Both the position numbers and the translations under genes were made by a program. A DNA stretch of 6,881 bases, taken from JAKASX01 sp035534495 (GTDB lineage Bacteria; Acidobacteriota; Terriglobia; Acidiferrales; UBA7541). Location of the stretch: NCBI GenBank assembly GCA_035534495.1, contig DATLRW010000150.1:1-6881 (forward strand), given 5' to 3'. This document shows positions 1 to 5,482 of the stretch, piece after piece. The notes under the pieces were generated by a model that searched no databases, was not told the origin of the DNA, and saw nothing but the letters and a program-made list of their open reading frames with translations. Each line of letters starts with the position of its first letter. Within the stretch, counting starts at the first letter, position 1.

Positions 1-299
1 GCGTGGAGCAGGTCGAAAAGCCGAGGATTCATCGAATAGACCTTGCCGTTGAGATGATCGCGAAGAAAATAATCGAGCCGGTCGATGGAGGCGGGAATGT
101 ACGCATTGCCCCTCCGGTACAAAACGGTGATCGATGTATCCCTGTGCGTCTCGAAAAGCCGCAGCTCGTAGGTCGAACCCGTGTGGACCGCTGGATTTCG
201 CCCGGTGGCCGCGTTCGCGCCGGGCAGCGGCAGATAGAAAACCGACACTGCGACAAGCAAAGCGCACTGTCCCGGAAATGCGAATTTCCTGCGTTTCAT
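1..299 (-). CDS. DUF882 / M15A-type murein peptidase (YcbK/MepK-like), N-terminal part only
   Basis: The first 99 codons are visible; the gene runs off the left edge. Residues 1-30 look like a signal peptide: a basic start (MKRRK), a hydrophobic stretch at about residues 12-26, and an Ala-Asn-Ala site before Ala31. From residue 44 the sequence (YELRLFETH, then YRRG at 61-64, LDYFLRDH at 75-82, and NPRLFDLLH at 91-99) follows the known N-terminal half of the DUF882 family. That family contains E. coli YcbK/MepK, a zinc-dependent endopeptidase that cuts peptidoglycan cross-links in the periplasm. The zinc-binding His and Asp residues lie further on and are not in this window, so activity cannot be judged. 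The ATG at 299 is chosen because it gives the signal peptide directly and has GGGAG just upstream, although with a short gap of 3 nt. The gene lies 190 bp after the propeller gene, so it may have its own promoter. The family call is fairly firm; the exact substrate is inferred. Confidence 0.82.
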   Translation of the reverse strand, partial: MKRRKFAFPGQCALLVAVSVFYLPLPGANAATGRNPAVHTGSTYELRLFETHRDTSITVLYRRGNAYIPASIDRLDYFLRDHLNGKVYSMNPRLFDLLH

Positions 300-361
300 C
301 GTCTCCCGTCCGGCCAGGAAATTTTTGTTTTTGTGGCGATCGTTGCGAAACTGTTTGAGGT

Positions 362-377
362 CCGGTGTAGCCACCGG
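362..377. repeat. Perfect inverted repeat, 6-bp arms, 4-nt loop
   Basis: The arms CCGGTG and CACCGG flank a 4-nt loop. Read on the minus strand the stem can extend by two G-C pairs past one bulged A. In RNA this is a compact, stable hairpin in the likely 5' leader of the peptidase gene, about 63 nt before its start codon. There is no U-tract after it, so a terminator role is not supported. A leader structure, a processing site or an operator half-site pair are all possible. Confidence 0.5.
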
Positions 378-391
378 CCAAACCTGTGCCT

Positions 392-397
392 ATTGTA
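392..397 (-). promoter_or_regulatory. Candidate -10 element for the peptidase gene
   Basis: TACAAT matches the TATAAT consensus at five of six positions, in a region where a promoter would be expected. Transcription would start near 385, giving a leader of about 85 nt. No good -35 hexamer lies 16-18 nt upstream, so this is a weak call. Confidence 0.25.
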
Positions 398-414
398 CCG
401 AAACTCGCCGGTAC
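395..414. repeat. Perfect inverted repeat, 6-bp arms, 8-nt spacer, overlapping a -10-like hexamer
   Basis: The arms GTACCG and CGGTAC are separated by 8 nt. One arm overlaps a TACAAT hexamer (minus strand, 392-397). A 20-bp dyad over a -10 element is the usual geometry of a repressor site, but a simple hairpin or chance in GC-rich DNA would look the same. No regulator gene is visible next to it. Confidence 0.4.
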
Positions 415-489
415 GCGCTTCCCGTTTCGTCCTGATCCGGCAATGCGCGCCCAGTTTGCGGCTCCATCCGGCCAGGGCCGTCTATACGT

Positions 490-3400
490 TTATCGGTCCG
501 GTGCCGGGTTGTTCCCGTTCGAGAGGAAGCGAGGCAGATCGGTCTTTTGAATTTCCTGCCAAAGCGCCATTCTTCGGTTGAGTTCTCTTTCCAGTTTGTT
601 CCAGGTCTGCTGCGCGGTAATGGTCGGCGAGACATCGGCGCTTTCCACCGCATCGAGCAAACTGGCCAGTTCCGAATGGATATCTCCCAGGCCGGTCCCG
701 CCTTCCGCCAAGCCGGCTAGCCGGGCGGACAACGTATCGATTGCGTGTGTTACGCCGCCTCGGCTGCCGCGGGGACCAGCAGCCGCCAGCCGCTTTTGCA
801 GCGCCTTCACACCGGCGAGTCCGTCGTAGCTGCGGTCCATCGCCCCGGCGATCTTGAGCGCCAAAGCCAACTGGGCTTCGAGGCCCTGCGCTGTCGTCTT
901 GACCCTCGGATCCATCCGCAGATCGAACGTCTGCGTGTCGGTCACTTCGCCCGCGCTCAGCCGCACCCGGTAGCGTCCCGGTGCGGCCAGCGGTCCCTGG
1001 GGACCGAGCGGCGTCTGGTGAGGAATGGCGCTGATCGGGAAGTCGCGATTCAGCGCGCGAGGGGCCGCGTAGCGAAGATTCCAAACGAAGCGGTGCATCC
1101 CCGGTTGCGCGGAAAGCACTTGAGGGGGTTTCATCCAGTAGGGCGCCACGGCATAGTGACTCGGGTCGGGACGCCGGGGCGTTTCTGCGCTCGAATACCG
1201 CCGAACCAGCTTGCCGCTCGGGTCCAGTATTTCCAGCGTCACCGGCTGCGAGGGCGCCAGTCCCAGCCAGTAGTACAGAATCTCTCCCGAGGGGGGATTC
1301 TGTCCCTGCGGGACTTCGGGCGGCAACGGCGTATCCGTATTCGTGCTGCGGCGAAAACGATAGGCAGTCCGCGGCCGAAAGAGGAACAATCGCGAAGACT
1401 CCACTTTCGCGTTCAGTTGCCGCAACAACGAAATATCGTCGAGAATCCAGAGGCCGCGCCCGTGTGTCGCCGCGACCAGGTCGCCCTGTTCGATCGCCAG
1501 GTCGCGCACGGACGAGGTCGGCAGGTTGAGCTGGATCGACTGCCAGAGCTTTCCGCCGTTGAAAGAGACGTAGACGCCCGTCTCCGTTCCCGCGAAAAGC
1601 AGGCCGCGCCGCACAGAGTCCTCCCGCACCACATGCACATAGGCCGGCGCCGGGATTCCGCCGGCGGCCTGCGTCCAGTGCTTGCCGTAGTCATGCGTGA
1701 TGTAGATGTACGGCTTGTCGTCCCCCAAACGATGCCGGTCGATGGCGGCGTACGCCGTCGCCGGGTCGAAATGCGAGGCCTCGATCATGCTGATCTTGCT
1801 CCAAGGCGTCAGCGCCGGCGGGGTCACGTTTTTCCAGCTCTTTCCCCCGTCGAGAGTGAACCAAATCAATCCGTCGTCCGTCCCGATCCAGATCTCGCCG
1901 GCACGGATGGCGGAGGGAGCAATGGTATAAATCACGCCGCGCTGGGGCTTTCCGGCGGAGCCTGGCCACACGGTCAGATCGGGGCTGGCCTTGCGCCAGC
2001 TCGATCCGCCGTCGGTGGTTTCCAGCAGATACTGCGATCCGTAATACAACAGGCGCGGATTCTGCGGCGAAAAGGCGATCGGGGACGTCCATGTAAACCG
2101 GTACTTGAGTTGAGCGGGGCTTGCGCCGAAGGTCGCCACCGGATCCGGCGAAATCGTCTCGGACTGCGCCGTCACCGCGTTCCATTTGTGCAGCGCGCCA
2201 TAGACATCCCCGCCATAAACGATATTCGGGTCGGCCGGATCGGGCACGATATAGCCGCTCTCCCCGCCGCCGACCGGATGCCAGTCGCGGAAGGTCAGCG
2301 ACCCGTAATAGCTCCGGTTGGGCATGCCCACGCTGCCGCTATCCTGCTGCGATCCATACACCCAGTAAGGAATCCGGTGGTCGGTCGCCACGTGATAGAA
2401 CTGCCCGGTCGGCTGGTTGTACCACGAGCTCCAAGTCCGGCCGCCATCCACGCTGACTACCGTCCCTTGATCGCTCCCGACGATCATCCTCTGCCTATCG
2501 GCAGGATCGATCCAAAGAATGTGATAGTCGTCGCCGCCGGGGGCCCCCTTGACCACGGAAAAGCGGCGACCGCCGTCACTCGAGCGATAAAGCGCCACGT
2601 TCGGCACCCAGACAACGTTTGGATTTTGGGGGTCCACCGTAACGCGGCCGAAATACCACCCGCGCGACCAGATGCGGGGATCGCCGCTGACCTGCTCCCA
2701 GTTCGCGCCGCCGTCGTCCGAGCGGTAGAGTCCGCCTTGCCGGCAGTCGATCACGGCGTAGATGCGGTTCCCGGTCGCCGCCGCGAGGCCAATCCGCCCT
2801 AATTCACCCGCAGGCAGTCCGTGCCCGCTGAGCTGGCGCCAGGTCTTGCCTTCGTCCGTCGATTTGTAGATCCCGCTACCGGGTCCGCCGGTCGGCGGAT
2901 ACTGGCTCCACGGCGGCCGTCGCGCCTGCCACAGGGCCGCGTACACAACCTGGGGATTGTCGGGAGAAAAAGCCAGGTCGATGGCGCCGGTGTTTCCGTT
3001 CTTATATAGAACCTTCCGCCATGTCCGGCCGCCGTCGGTCGAGCGGAAGACGCCGCGCTGCGGGTTCGCGTCGTAGGCGTGCCCGAGCGCCGCAACCAGC
3101 ACGATGTCCGGATTTCGCGGATCGACCAGGATTCTGCCGATTTGCGTCGTCTGCGAGAGCCCGACGGGCCGCCAGGTCTTCCCTCCATCGGTCGATTTAT
3201 ACATTCCGTCGCCGATTGAAATATCCGACCGCATATCGGCCTCGCCCGTGCCGGCGTAAATCACTTCGGGATCGGAAGGCGCAATGGCGATCGCTCCAAT
3301 CGACGCCACCGGCTCGTGCTGGAATAAGGGCTCCCAGGTAAGCCCCGCGTTCGTTGTTTTCCACACACCCCCGTCCACGCTTCCGAAATAAAAGACCGTC

Positions 3401-3576
3401 GGCTCGCTGGGGATTCCGGCTACGGCCAACGCCCGGCCTCCGCGGAACGGTCCGATCGAGCGCCAGCGCATCGGCGCATAGAATCTTGGGGGGAACGATT
3501 GGGCTCTCACGCGGCCGCTGGGACTCAGAAACAAGAAGACGCCCAGCAGCACAAGGCGCGATCGAAAGGATGGCAT
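490..3576 (-). CDS. Exported multi-Asp-box beta-propeller protein (VPS10/sortilin-like, BNR-repeat 'glycosyl hydrolase' family)
   Basis: A protein of 1028 residues. Residues 1-25 form a signal peptide (hydrophobic core at about 8-18, Val-Arg-Ala before Gln26), so it is exported. Residues 35-715 carry at least eleven Asp-box motifs (Ser/Thr-x-Asp/Asn-x-Gly-x-x-Trp) near residues 74, 128, 179, 239, 286, 332, 375, 520, 574, 627 and 671, each marking a propeller blade. The signature ATHGRGLWILDD at 703-714 closes this part, as is typical for a large family common in Acidobacteriota and Bacteroidota and often labelled glycosyl hydrolase or VPS10-domain protein. Residues about 760-890 look like a beta-sandwich (LEILDPSGKLVRRY at 781-794, then APGRYRVRL). 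The last 130 residues are probably helical. Asp boxes stabilise the fold and are not catalytic, so enzyme activity is not shown. An earlier in-frame ATG at 3606 exists, but the start at 3576 is preferred because it has a strong GGAGG 7 nt upstream and begins directly with the signal peptide. The family is firm; the ligand or substrate is unknown. Confidence 0.88.
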   Translation of the reverse strand: MPSFRSRLVLLGVFLFLSPSGRVRAQSFPPRFYAPMRWRSIGPFRGGRALAVAGIPSEPTVFYFGSVDGGVWKTTNAGLTWEPLFQHEPVASIGAIAIAPSDPEVIYAGTGEADMRSDISIGDGMYKSTDGGKTWRPVGLSQTTQIGRILVDPRNPDIVLVAALGHAYDANPQRGVFRSTDGGRTWRKVLYKNGNTGAIDLAFSPDNPQVVYAALWQARRPPWSQYPPTGGPGSGIYKSTDEGKTWRQLSGHGLPAGELGRIGLAAATGNRIYAVIDCRQGGLYRSDDGGANWEQVSGDPRIWSRGWYFGRVTVDPQNPNVVWVPNVALYRSSDGGRRFSVVKGAPGGDDYHILWIDPADRQRMIVGSDQGTVVSVDGGRTWSSWYNQPTGQFYHVATDHRIPYWVYGSQQDSGSVGMPNRSYYGSLTFRDWHPVGGGESGYIVPDPADPNIVYGGDVYGALHKWNAVTAQSETISPDPVATFGASPAQLKYRFTWTSPIAFSPQNPRLLYYGSQYLLETTDGGSSWRKASPDLTVWPGSAGKPQRGVIYTIAPSAIRAGEIWIGTDDGLIWFTLDGGKSWKNVTPPALTPWSKISMIEASHFDPATAYAAIDRHRLGDDKPYIYITHDYGKHWTQAAGGIPAPAYVHVVREDSVRRGLLFAGTETGVYVSFNGGKLWQSIQLNLPTSSVRDLAIEQGDLVAATHGRGLWILDDISLLRQLNAKVESSRLFLFRPRTAYRFRRSTNTDTPLPPEVPQGQNPPSGEILYYWLGLAPSQPVTLEILDPSGKLVRRYSSAETPRRPDPSHYAVAPYWMKPPQVLSAQPGMHRFVWNLRYAAPRALNRDFPISAIPHQTPLGPQGPLAAPGRYRVRLSAGEVTDTQTFDLRMDPRVKTTAQGLEAQLALALKIAGAMDRSYDGLAGVKALQKRLAAAGPRGSRGGVTHAIDTLSARLAGLAEGGTGLGDIHSELASLLDAVESADVSPTITAQQTWNKLERELNRRMALWQEIQKTDLPRFLSNGNNPAPDR

Positions 3577-3583
3577 CGGACTT

Positions 3584-3588
3584 CCTCC
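3584..3588 (-). promoter_or_regulatory. Ribosome binding site deciding the start of the propeller gene
   Basis: GGAGG lies 7 nt before the ATG at 3576. It favours this start over the in-frame ATG at 3606, which would put ten extra, non-signal residues in front of the export signal. Confidence 0.75.
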
Positions 3589-3601
3589 AGGCAGCGCGCC
3601 C

Positions 3602-3631
3602 ACCATAGTCCACTCGCCCGTTCAAGCGCAA
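3602..3631 (-). promoter_or_regulatory. Weak candidate promoter of the propeller gene
   Basis: TTGCGC (3626-3631) and TATGGT (3602-3607) are 18 nt apart on the minus strand, about 25 nt before the chosen start codon. Each hexamer matches only four of six consensus positions, so this is only a suggestion. Confidence 0.2.
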
Positions 3632-3813
3632 CCGGCCGGGCATTGTGTCTGTGCGGGGGCCCTGCGCGCGAGCCCGAAACAGCAGGCTACGCGCCGGTGG
3701 AACAGATTGAGAACGGTCTGATACGCCAAGGAAAATTCAGAGAGGAAACCAAGCCGGGAGGAAACGCCCGAGAGAGAACGCCCGTAAGGCAATGGATGAG
3801 GTTGTGGCTCTTG

Positions 3814-3827
3814 GCGGCCACAGCCGC
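3814..3827. repeat. Perfect inverted repeat GCGGC/GCCGC with 4-nt loop
   Basis: A 5-bp GC-only stem with a 4-nt loop. It competes with an overlapping 6-bp stem (TGTGGC at 3803-3808 pairing with GCCACA at 3817-3822), so two alternative folds are possible. It lies about 65 nt past the DUF192 stop codon. There is no T-run after it on the minus strand. Confidence 0.4.
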
Positions 3828-3831
3828 AGAA

Positions 3832-3864
3832 CCCGGCAGACACCCCGCCTCACAGGCAGCCGGG
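3832..3864. repeat. Nested inverted repeat downstream of the DUF192 gene
   Basis: Outer arms CCCGGC (3832-3837) and GCCGGG (3859-3864) pair perfectly and enclose an inner 4-bp stem with a 3-nt loop (3847-3857). It begins 28 nt past the DUF192 stop. It could mark the 3' end of the Tad-linked transcript by pausing or by stabilising the RNA, but it lacks a U-tract, so it is not called an intrinsic terminator. Confidence 0.4.
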
Positions 3865-3891
3865 CCGAGCGGTTGCTACAAATCCAAATCT

Positions 3892-4266
3892 TTAGTGCAC
3901 AGGGGCGATTTCGAGAGTGTCGCCGATTTCCGTCTCGGATCGGTGAATCGTGTGAACGGGGAATTCCAGAACGCTGTTCGCCTTCAGACAGACCCGTGAA
4001 ATCCGGAACGGGCGGACGAACTCCTGCACGCCCACGACTCGGCCGTCCTTGTCGACAAAAACCAAGTCGATGGGAAACAGCATGCCGATCGTGTGAACGC
4101 CGCAGGAAGGAGTGATCCACAAACCCCTCCCCGGACGAGCCCAACGCCGGGTCTTACCCAGCAGACCGATCAGCCGCCGCAGATACGTGTTGGCCACCAC
4201 AACTTCCGTGGCCACGAACGTCTGCCGCGTCTTGTTGTACACATACACCCCGTCACGCTCACGCAC
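3892..4266 (-). CDS. DUF192 family protein, probably last gene of the Tad block
   Basis: A 124-residue protein covering one full DUF192 domain, the usual size for a stand-alone member. Family landmarks are visible in order: YNKTRQTFVATEVVVANTYL at 10-29, RLIGLLGK at 31-38, the GLWITPSCGVHTIGM core at 48-62, FPIDLVFVDKDGRVV at 64-78, RPFRIS at 85-90, and VLEFPVHTI near 98-106. No signal peptide is seen, though some family members have one. The function of DUF192 is not established. The start is GTG; the nearest purine-rich element (GGAGAGG) is about 10-11 nt upstream, a long spacing, and no better in-frame start was found. GTG codons at positions 7 and 9 are possible alternatives because the domain begins at about residue 10. 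It lies 65 nt after the micro-ORF and points the same way as the Tad genes, so joint transcription is likely but not proven. Confidence 0.88.
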   Translation of the reverse strand: MRERDGVYVYNKTRQTFVATEVVVANTYLRRLIGLLGKTRRWARPGRGLWITPSCGVHTIGMLFPIDLVFVDKDGRVVGVQEFVRPFRISRVCLKANSVLEFPVHTIHRSETEIGDTLEIAPVH

Positions 4267-4297
4267 GACTTTTGCGCCCTCTCCGCAATCCCCCTGG

Positions 4298-4314
4298 AGC
4301 CGGTCCCGCCGGCT
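4298..4314. repeat. Perfect inverted repeat before the DUF192 start
   Basis: Arms AGCCGG and CCGGCT with a 5-nt loop lie in the 65-nt gap between the micro-ORF stop and the DUF192 GTG. Two more G-C pairs can form past a bulged A. No T-run follows. In the mRNA this hairpin would sit about 32 nt before the GTG start, close to its poorly spaced ribosome binding site, and could affect translation. Confidence 0.4.
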
Positions 4315-4331
4315 TCCAGACTCGAAATCGC

Positions 4332-4421
4332 CTACTGGGAGGCCTTGCTCCGACGCCGTCGAATAATGATGTACAGAACGACCACGAAAAGGATCGCTGC
4401 AACTATCTGGATCGGACTCAT
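4332..4421 (-). CDS. 29-residue single-span membrane micro-protein
   Basis: A short gene of 29 codons with ATG start and TAG stop. The product begins MSPIQ, continues with an uninterrupted hydrophobic segment (about residues 4-20, ending VVVLYIII), and closes with four arginines (21-24) and a polar tail SKASQ. By the positive-inside rule the N-terminus faces the periplasm and the C-terminus the cytoplasm. A near-ideal AAGGAG lies 6 nt before the ATG, which together with the clean membrane-segment composition is the main argument that it is real. It is 122 nt downstream of tadC and 65 nt upstream of the DUF192 gene, same strand, hence probably part of the Tad-linked transcript. I do not recognise a family. 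It might be a small accessory subunit of the TadB/TadC platform, a leader peptide for DUF192 translation, or a chance frame; the first two are inference. Confidence 0.62.
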   Translation of the reverse strand: MSPIQIVAAILFVVVLYIIIRRRRSKASQ

Positions 4422-4427
4422 CGTTCG

Positions 4428-4433
4428 CTCCTT
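4428..4433 (-). promoter_or_regulatory. Strong ribosome binding site of the micro-ORF
   Basis: AAGGAG is followed by 6 nt and an ATG. It is the best matching and best spaced site in this block and lies in front of a frame with no other overlapping gene, which argues for real translation. Confidence 0.65.
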
Positions 4434-4516
4434 CGCTTATCAGTTGGCCTTGCCTATTTGGGCTTGCTTTCCCAGTGGTCTAGAAAAAGGACGGCGACAT
4501 CTCGCGCGCGATCGCT

Positions 4517-4537
4517 TCCGGCGAGAAGGCCGCCGGA
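4517..4537. repeat. Perfect 7-bp inverted repeat just after the tadC stop
   Basis: Arms TCCGGCG and CGCCGGA enclose a 7-nt loop, starting 7 nt past the tadC stop codon in transcript sense. A run of five T appears on the minus strand at 4484-4488, about 29 nt further on, too far for a standard intrinsic terminator. It may be a transcript-end stabiliser or a partial attenuator between tadC and the micro-ORF. The rest of the 122-nt gap holds no gene. Confidence 0.45.
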
Positions 4538-4543
4538 GTTCAA

Positions 4544-5467
4544 CTATCCGCCGCCGGTGAGAGCGGGCATCAGCTGGTGCATGATCGCGATGATGCCGGG
4601 TCCCAAAATTACCACCATCAAAGCCGGAAAGATGAAAAACACCAGAGGCGGCACCATTTTGACCGTCGTTTTCGCCGCCTGCTCTTCGGCCCGCTGCCGC
4701 CGCTTCAACCGGAGATCGTCCGAAAAAACGCGCAACGATTGCGCCAAGCTGGTTCCAAACCGGTCGGTCTGAATCAACATCCCCACCAAGCCCTTGATGT
4801 CCTCGACCCCGGTACGGTTCGACAGCTCCCGAAGCGCGTCCAGGCGGTTCTTGCCCAATTGCGTTTCCATATTGACCATCTGGAGTTCTTCGCTCAATTC
4901 GGGATGCGCATACCGCAATTCATGCGAAACCCGCAAAATCGCCTGGTCCAGGCCGAGCCCGGCCTCCATGCTGATGACCAGCAGATCCAGGGCGTCGGGC
5001 AAGGAGAGCTGCAAGCGGTGCTGCCGCTTGCGCACCACCTGGGTCACGTAGAACTCCGGGGCCATGTAGCCGATAATCCCCGTGAGGGCCAGGATCACCA
5101 CCGGGTTCTGCTGGTAGAATCCCGTGAAATACACCACAGCCAAAAGCAAAATCGGCAGCAGCAGCCGGACCCCCCGCAGCACCATAACCGACTGGGGATT
5201 GCGGTAGCCCGCCCGGATCAGCAGCCGCTGGGTTCGCGAAACCGATTGAGCAGAGGGCGGCATCAACTGGCCGACTTTGGCCAGCGCCTTTCCCGCTTTC
5301 ATCCTTTGCTTTTCGGGGAACGAGGGCTCAGCGGTCTTTGGCCCGAAATGCCATATGTTCGCCAGGCGTTCGGCAATCCCCATGCTGCCACCCTGCACAA
5401 CGGCGTACACCACCGCCCCACAAACCCCCAGGGTTGCCAGAAATGTGAACACCACGATCCAAGGCAT
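4544..5467 (-). CDS. tadC: TadC, Tad/Flp pilus inner-membrane platform protein (type II secretion F domain)
   Basis: A 307-residue inner-membrane protein, normal length for TadC. Membrane segments are seen at about residues 4-25, 100-117, 122-140 and 273-297. The type II secretion F domain covers about 155-280, with the signature LPDALDLLVISMEAGLGLDQAI at 156-177, a conserved GTSLAQSLRVFSDDLR near 238-253, and the basic amphipathic run LKRRQRAEEQAAK before the last segment. With TadB it forms the platform on which the TadA ATPase drives assembly of Flp-type pili or adhesive fibres; this is known for the family. It follows tadB by 15 nt and has GGAGGG 4 nt before its ATG, so the two are surely co-transcribed and probably made in matched amounts. 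Choice of TadC over TadB rests on order and on the long N-terminal linker. I see no damage or missing segment. Confidence 0.92.
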   Translation of the reverse strand: MPWIVVFTFLATLGVCGAVVYAVVQGGSMGIAERLANIWHFGPKTAEPSFPEKQRMKAGKALAKVGQLMPPSAQSVSRTQRLLIRAGYRNPQSVMVLRGVRLLLPILLLAVVYFTGFYQQNPVVILALTGIIGYMAPEFYVTQVVRKRQHRLQLSLPDALDLLVISMEAGLGLDQAILRVSHELRYAHPELSEELQMVNMETQLGKNRLDALRELSNRTGVEDIKGLVGMLIQTDRFGTSLAQSLRVFSDDLRLKRRQRAEEQAAKTTVKMVPPLVFFIFPALMVVILGPGIIAIMHQLMPALTGGG

Positions 5468-5482
5468 CTTGCCCTCCGCGCC

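Larger units (their letters stand above)
300..489. other. Intergenic region with two perfect inverted repeats
   Basis: This 190-bp gap between the propeller gene stop and the peptidase start holds no supportable gene. It has two perfect 6-bp inverted repeats (listed separately), a TACAAT hexamer on the minus strand, and an A/T-rich patch at about 320-333 just before the peptidase ribosome binding site. Neither inverted repeat is followed by a T-run on the minus strand, so no classical intrinsic terminator is visible after the propeller gene. Confidence 0.6.
3577..3891. other. Gene-free region between the DUF192 gene and the propeller gene
   Basis: No reading frame here has both a plausible ribosome binding site and protein-like composition. 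In minus-strand order it holds GC-rich inverted repeats (3811-3864), then a pyrimidine-rich stretch (about 3735-3785) with two imperfect 14-bp direct copies (3757-3770 and 3771-3784), then the leader of the propeller gene. I compared it by eye with RNase P RNA, tmRNA, cobalamin, TPP, SAM and c-di-GMP riboswitch cores and found no convincing match. It most likely separates the Tad-linked transcription unit from the propeller gene. Confidence 0.5.

Noticed and set aside
3..581. 192-codon plus-strand frame crossing the peptidase start and the 300-489 gap
   Set aside because: It is in register with the antisense of the DUF882 gene, and nothing in its product looks like a protein domain. It runs across the gap only by lack of stops.
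745..2802. 685-codon plus-strand reading frame opposite the propeller gene
   Set aside because: Also codon-aligned antisense to the real gene, Arg/Pro/His-rich and without recognisable motifs. The minus strand has a signal peptide and repeated Asp boxes.
3757..3784. Two adjacent imperfect 14-bp direct copies ending in AACGCCCG
   Set aside because: 11 of 14 positions match and there are only two copies. It is too short and too diverged to call a repeat element or binding-site array.
3622..3843. 73-codon minus-strand frame in the 3577-3891 gap
   Set aside because: No ribosome binding site of note, Cys- and Arg-rich composition unlike a folded or membrane protein, and it overlaps the strong inverted repeats.
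3577..3891. Possible known structured RNA (RNase P RNA or riboswitch) suggested by a GAGGAAA-like stretch on the plus strand
   Set aside because: The rest of the conserved RNase P core and the known riboswitch core motifs I checked by eye are absent. A covariance search would be needed to reopen this.
4502..4515. Overlapping palindromes TCGCGCGCGA and GCGATCGC
   Set aside because: Short alternating GC palindromes are expected by chance in DNA this GC-rich. Nothing else links them to a function.
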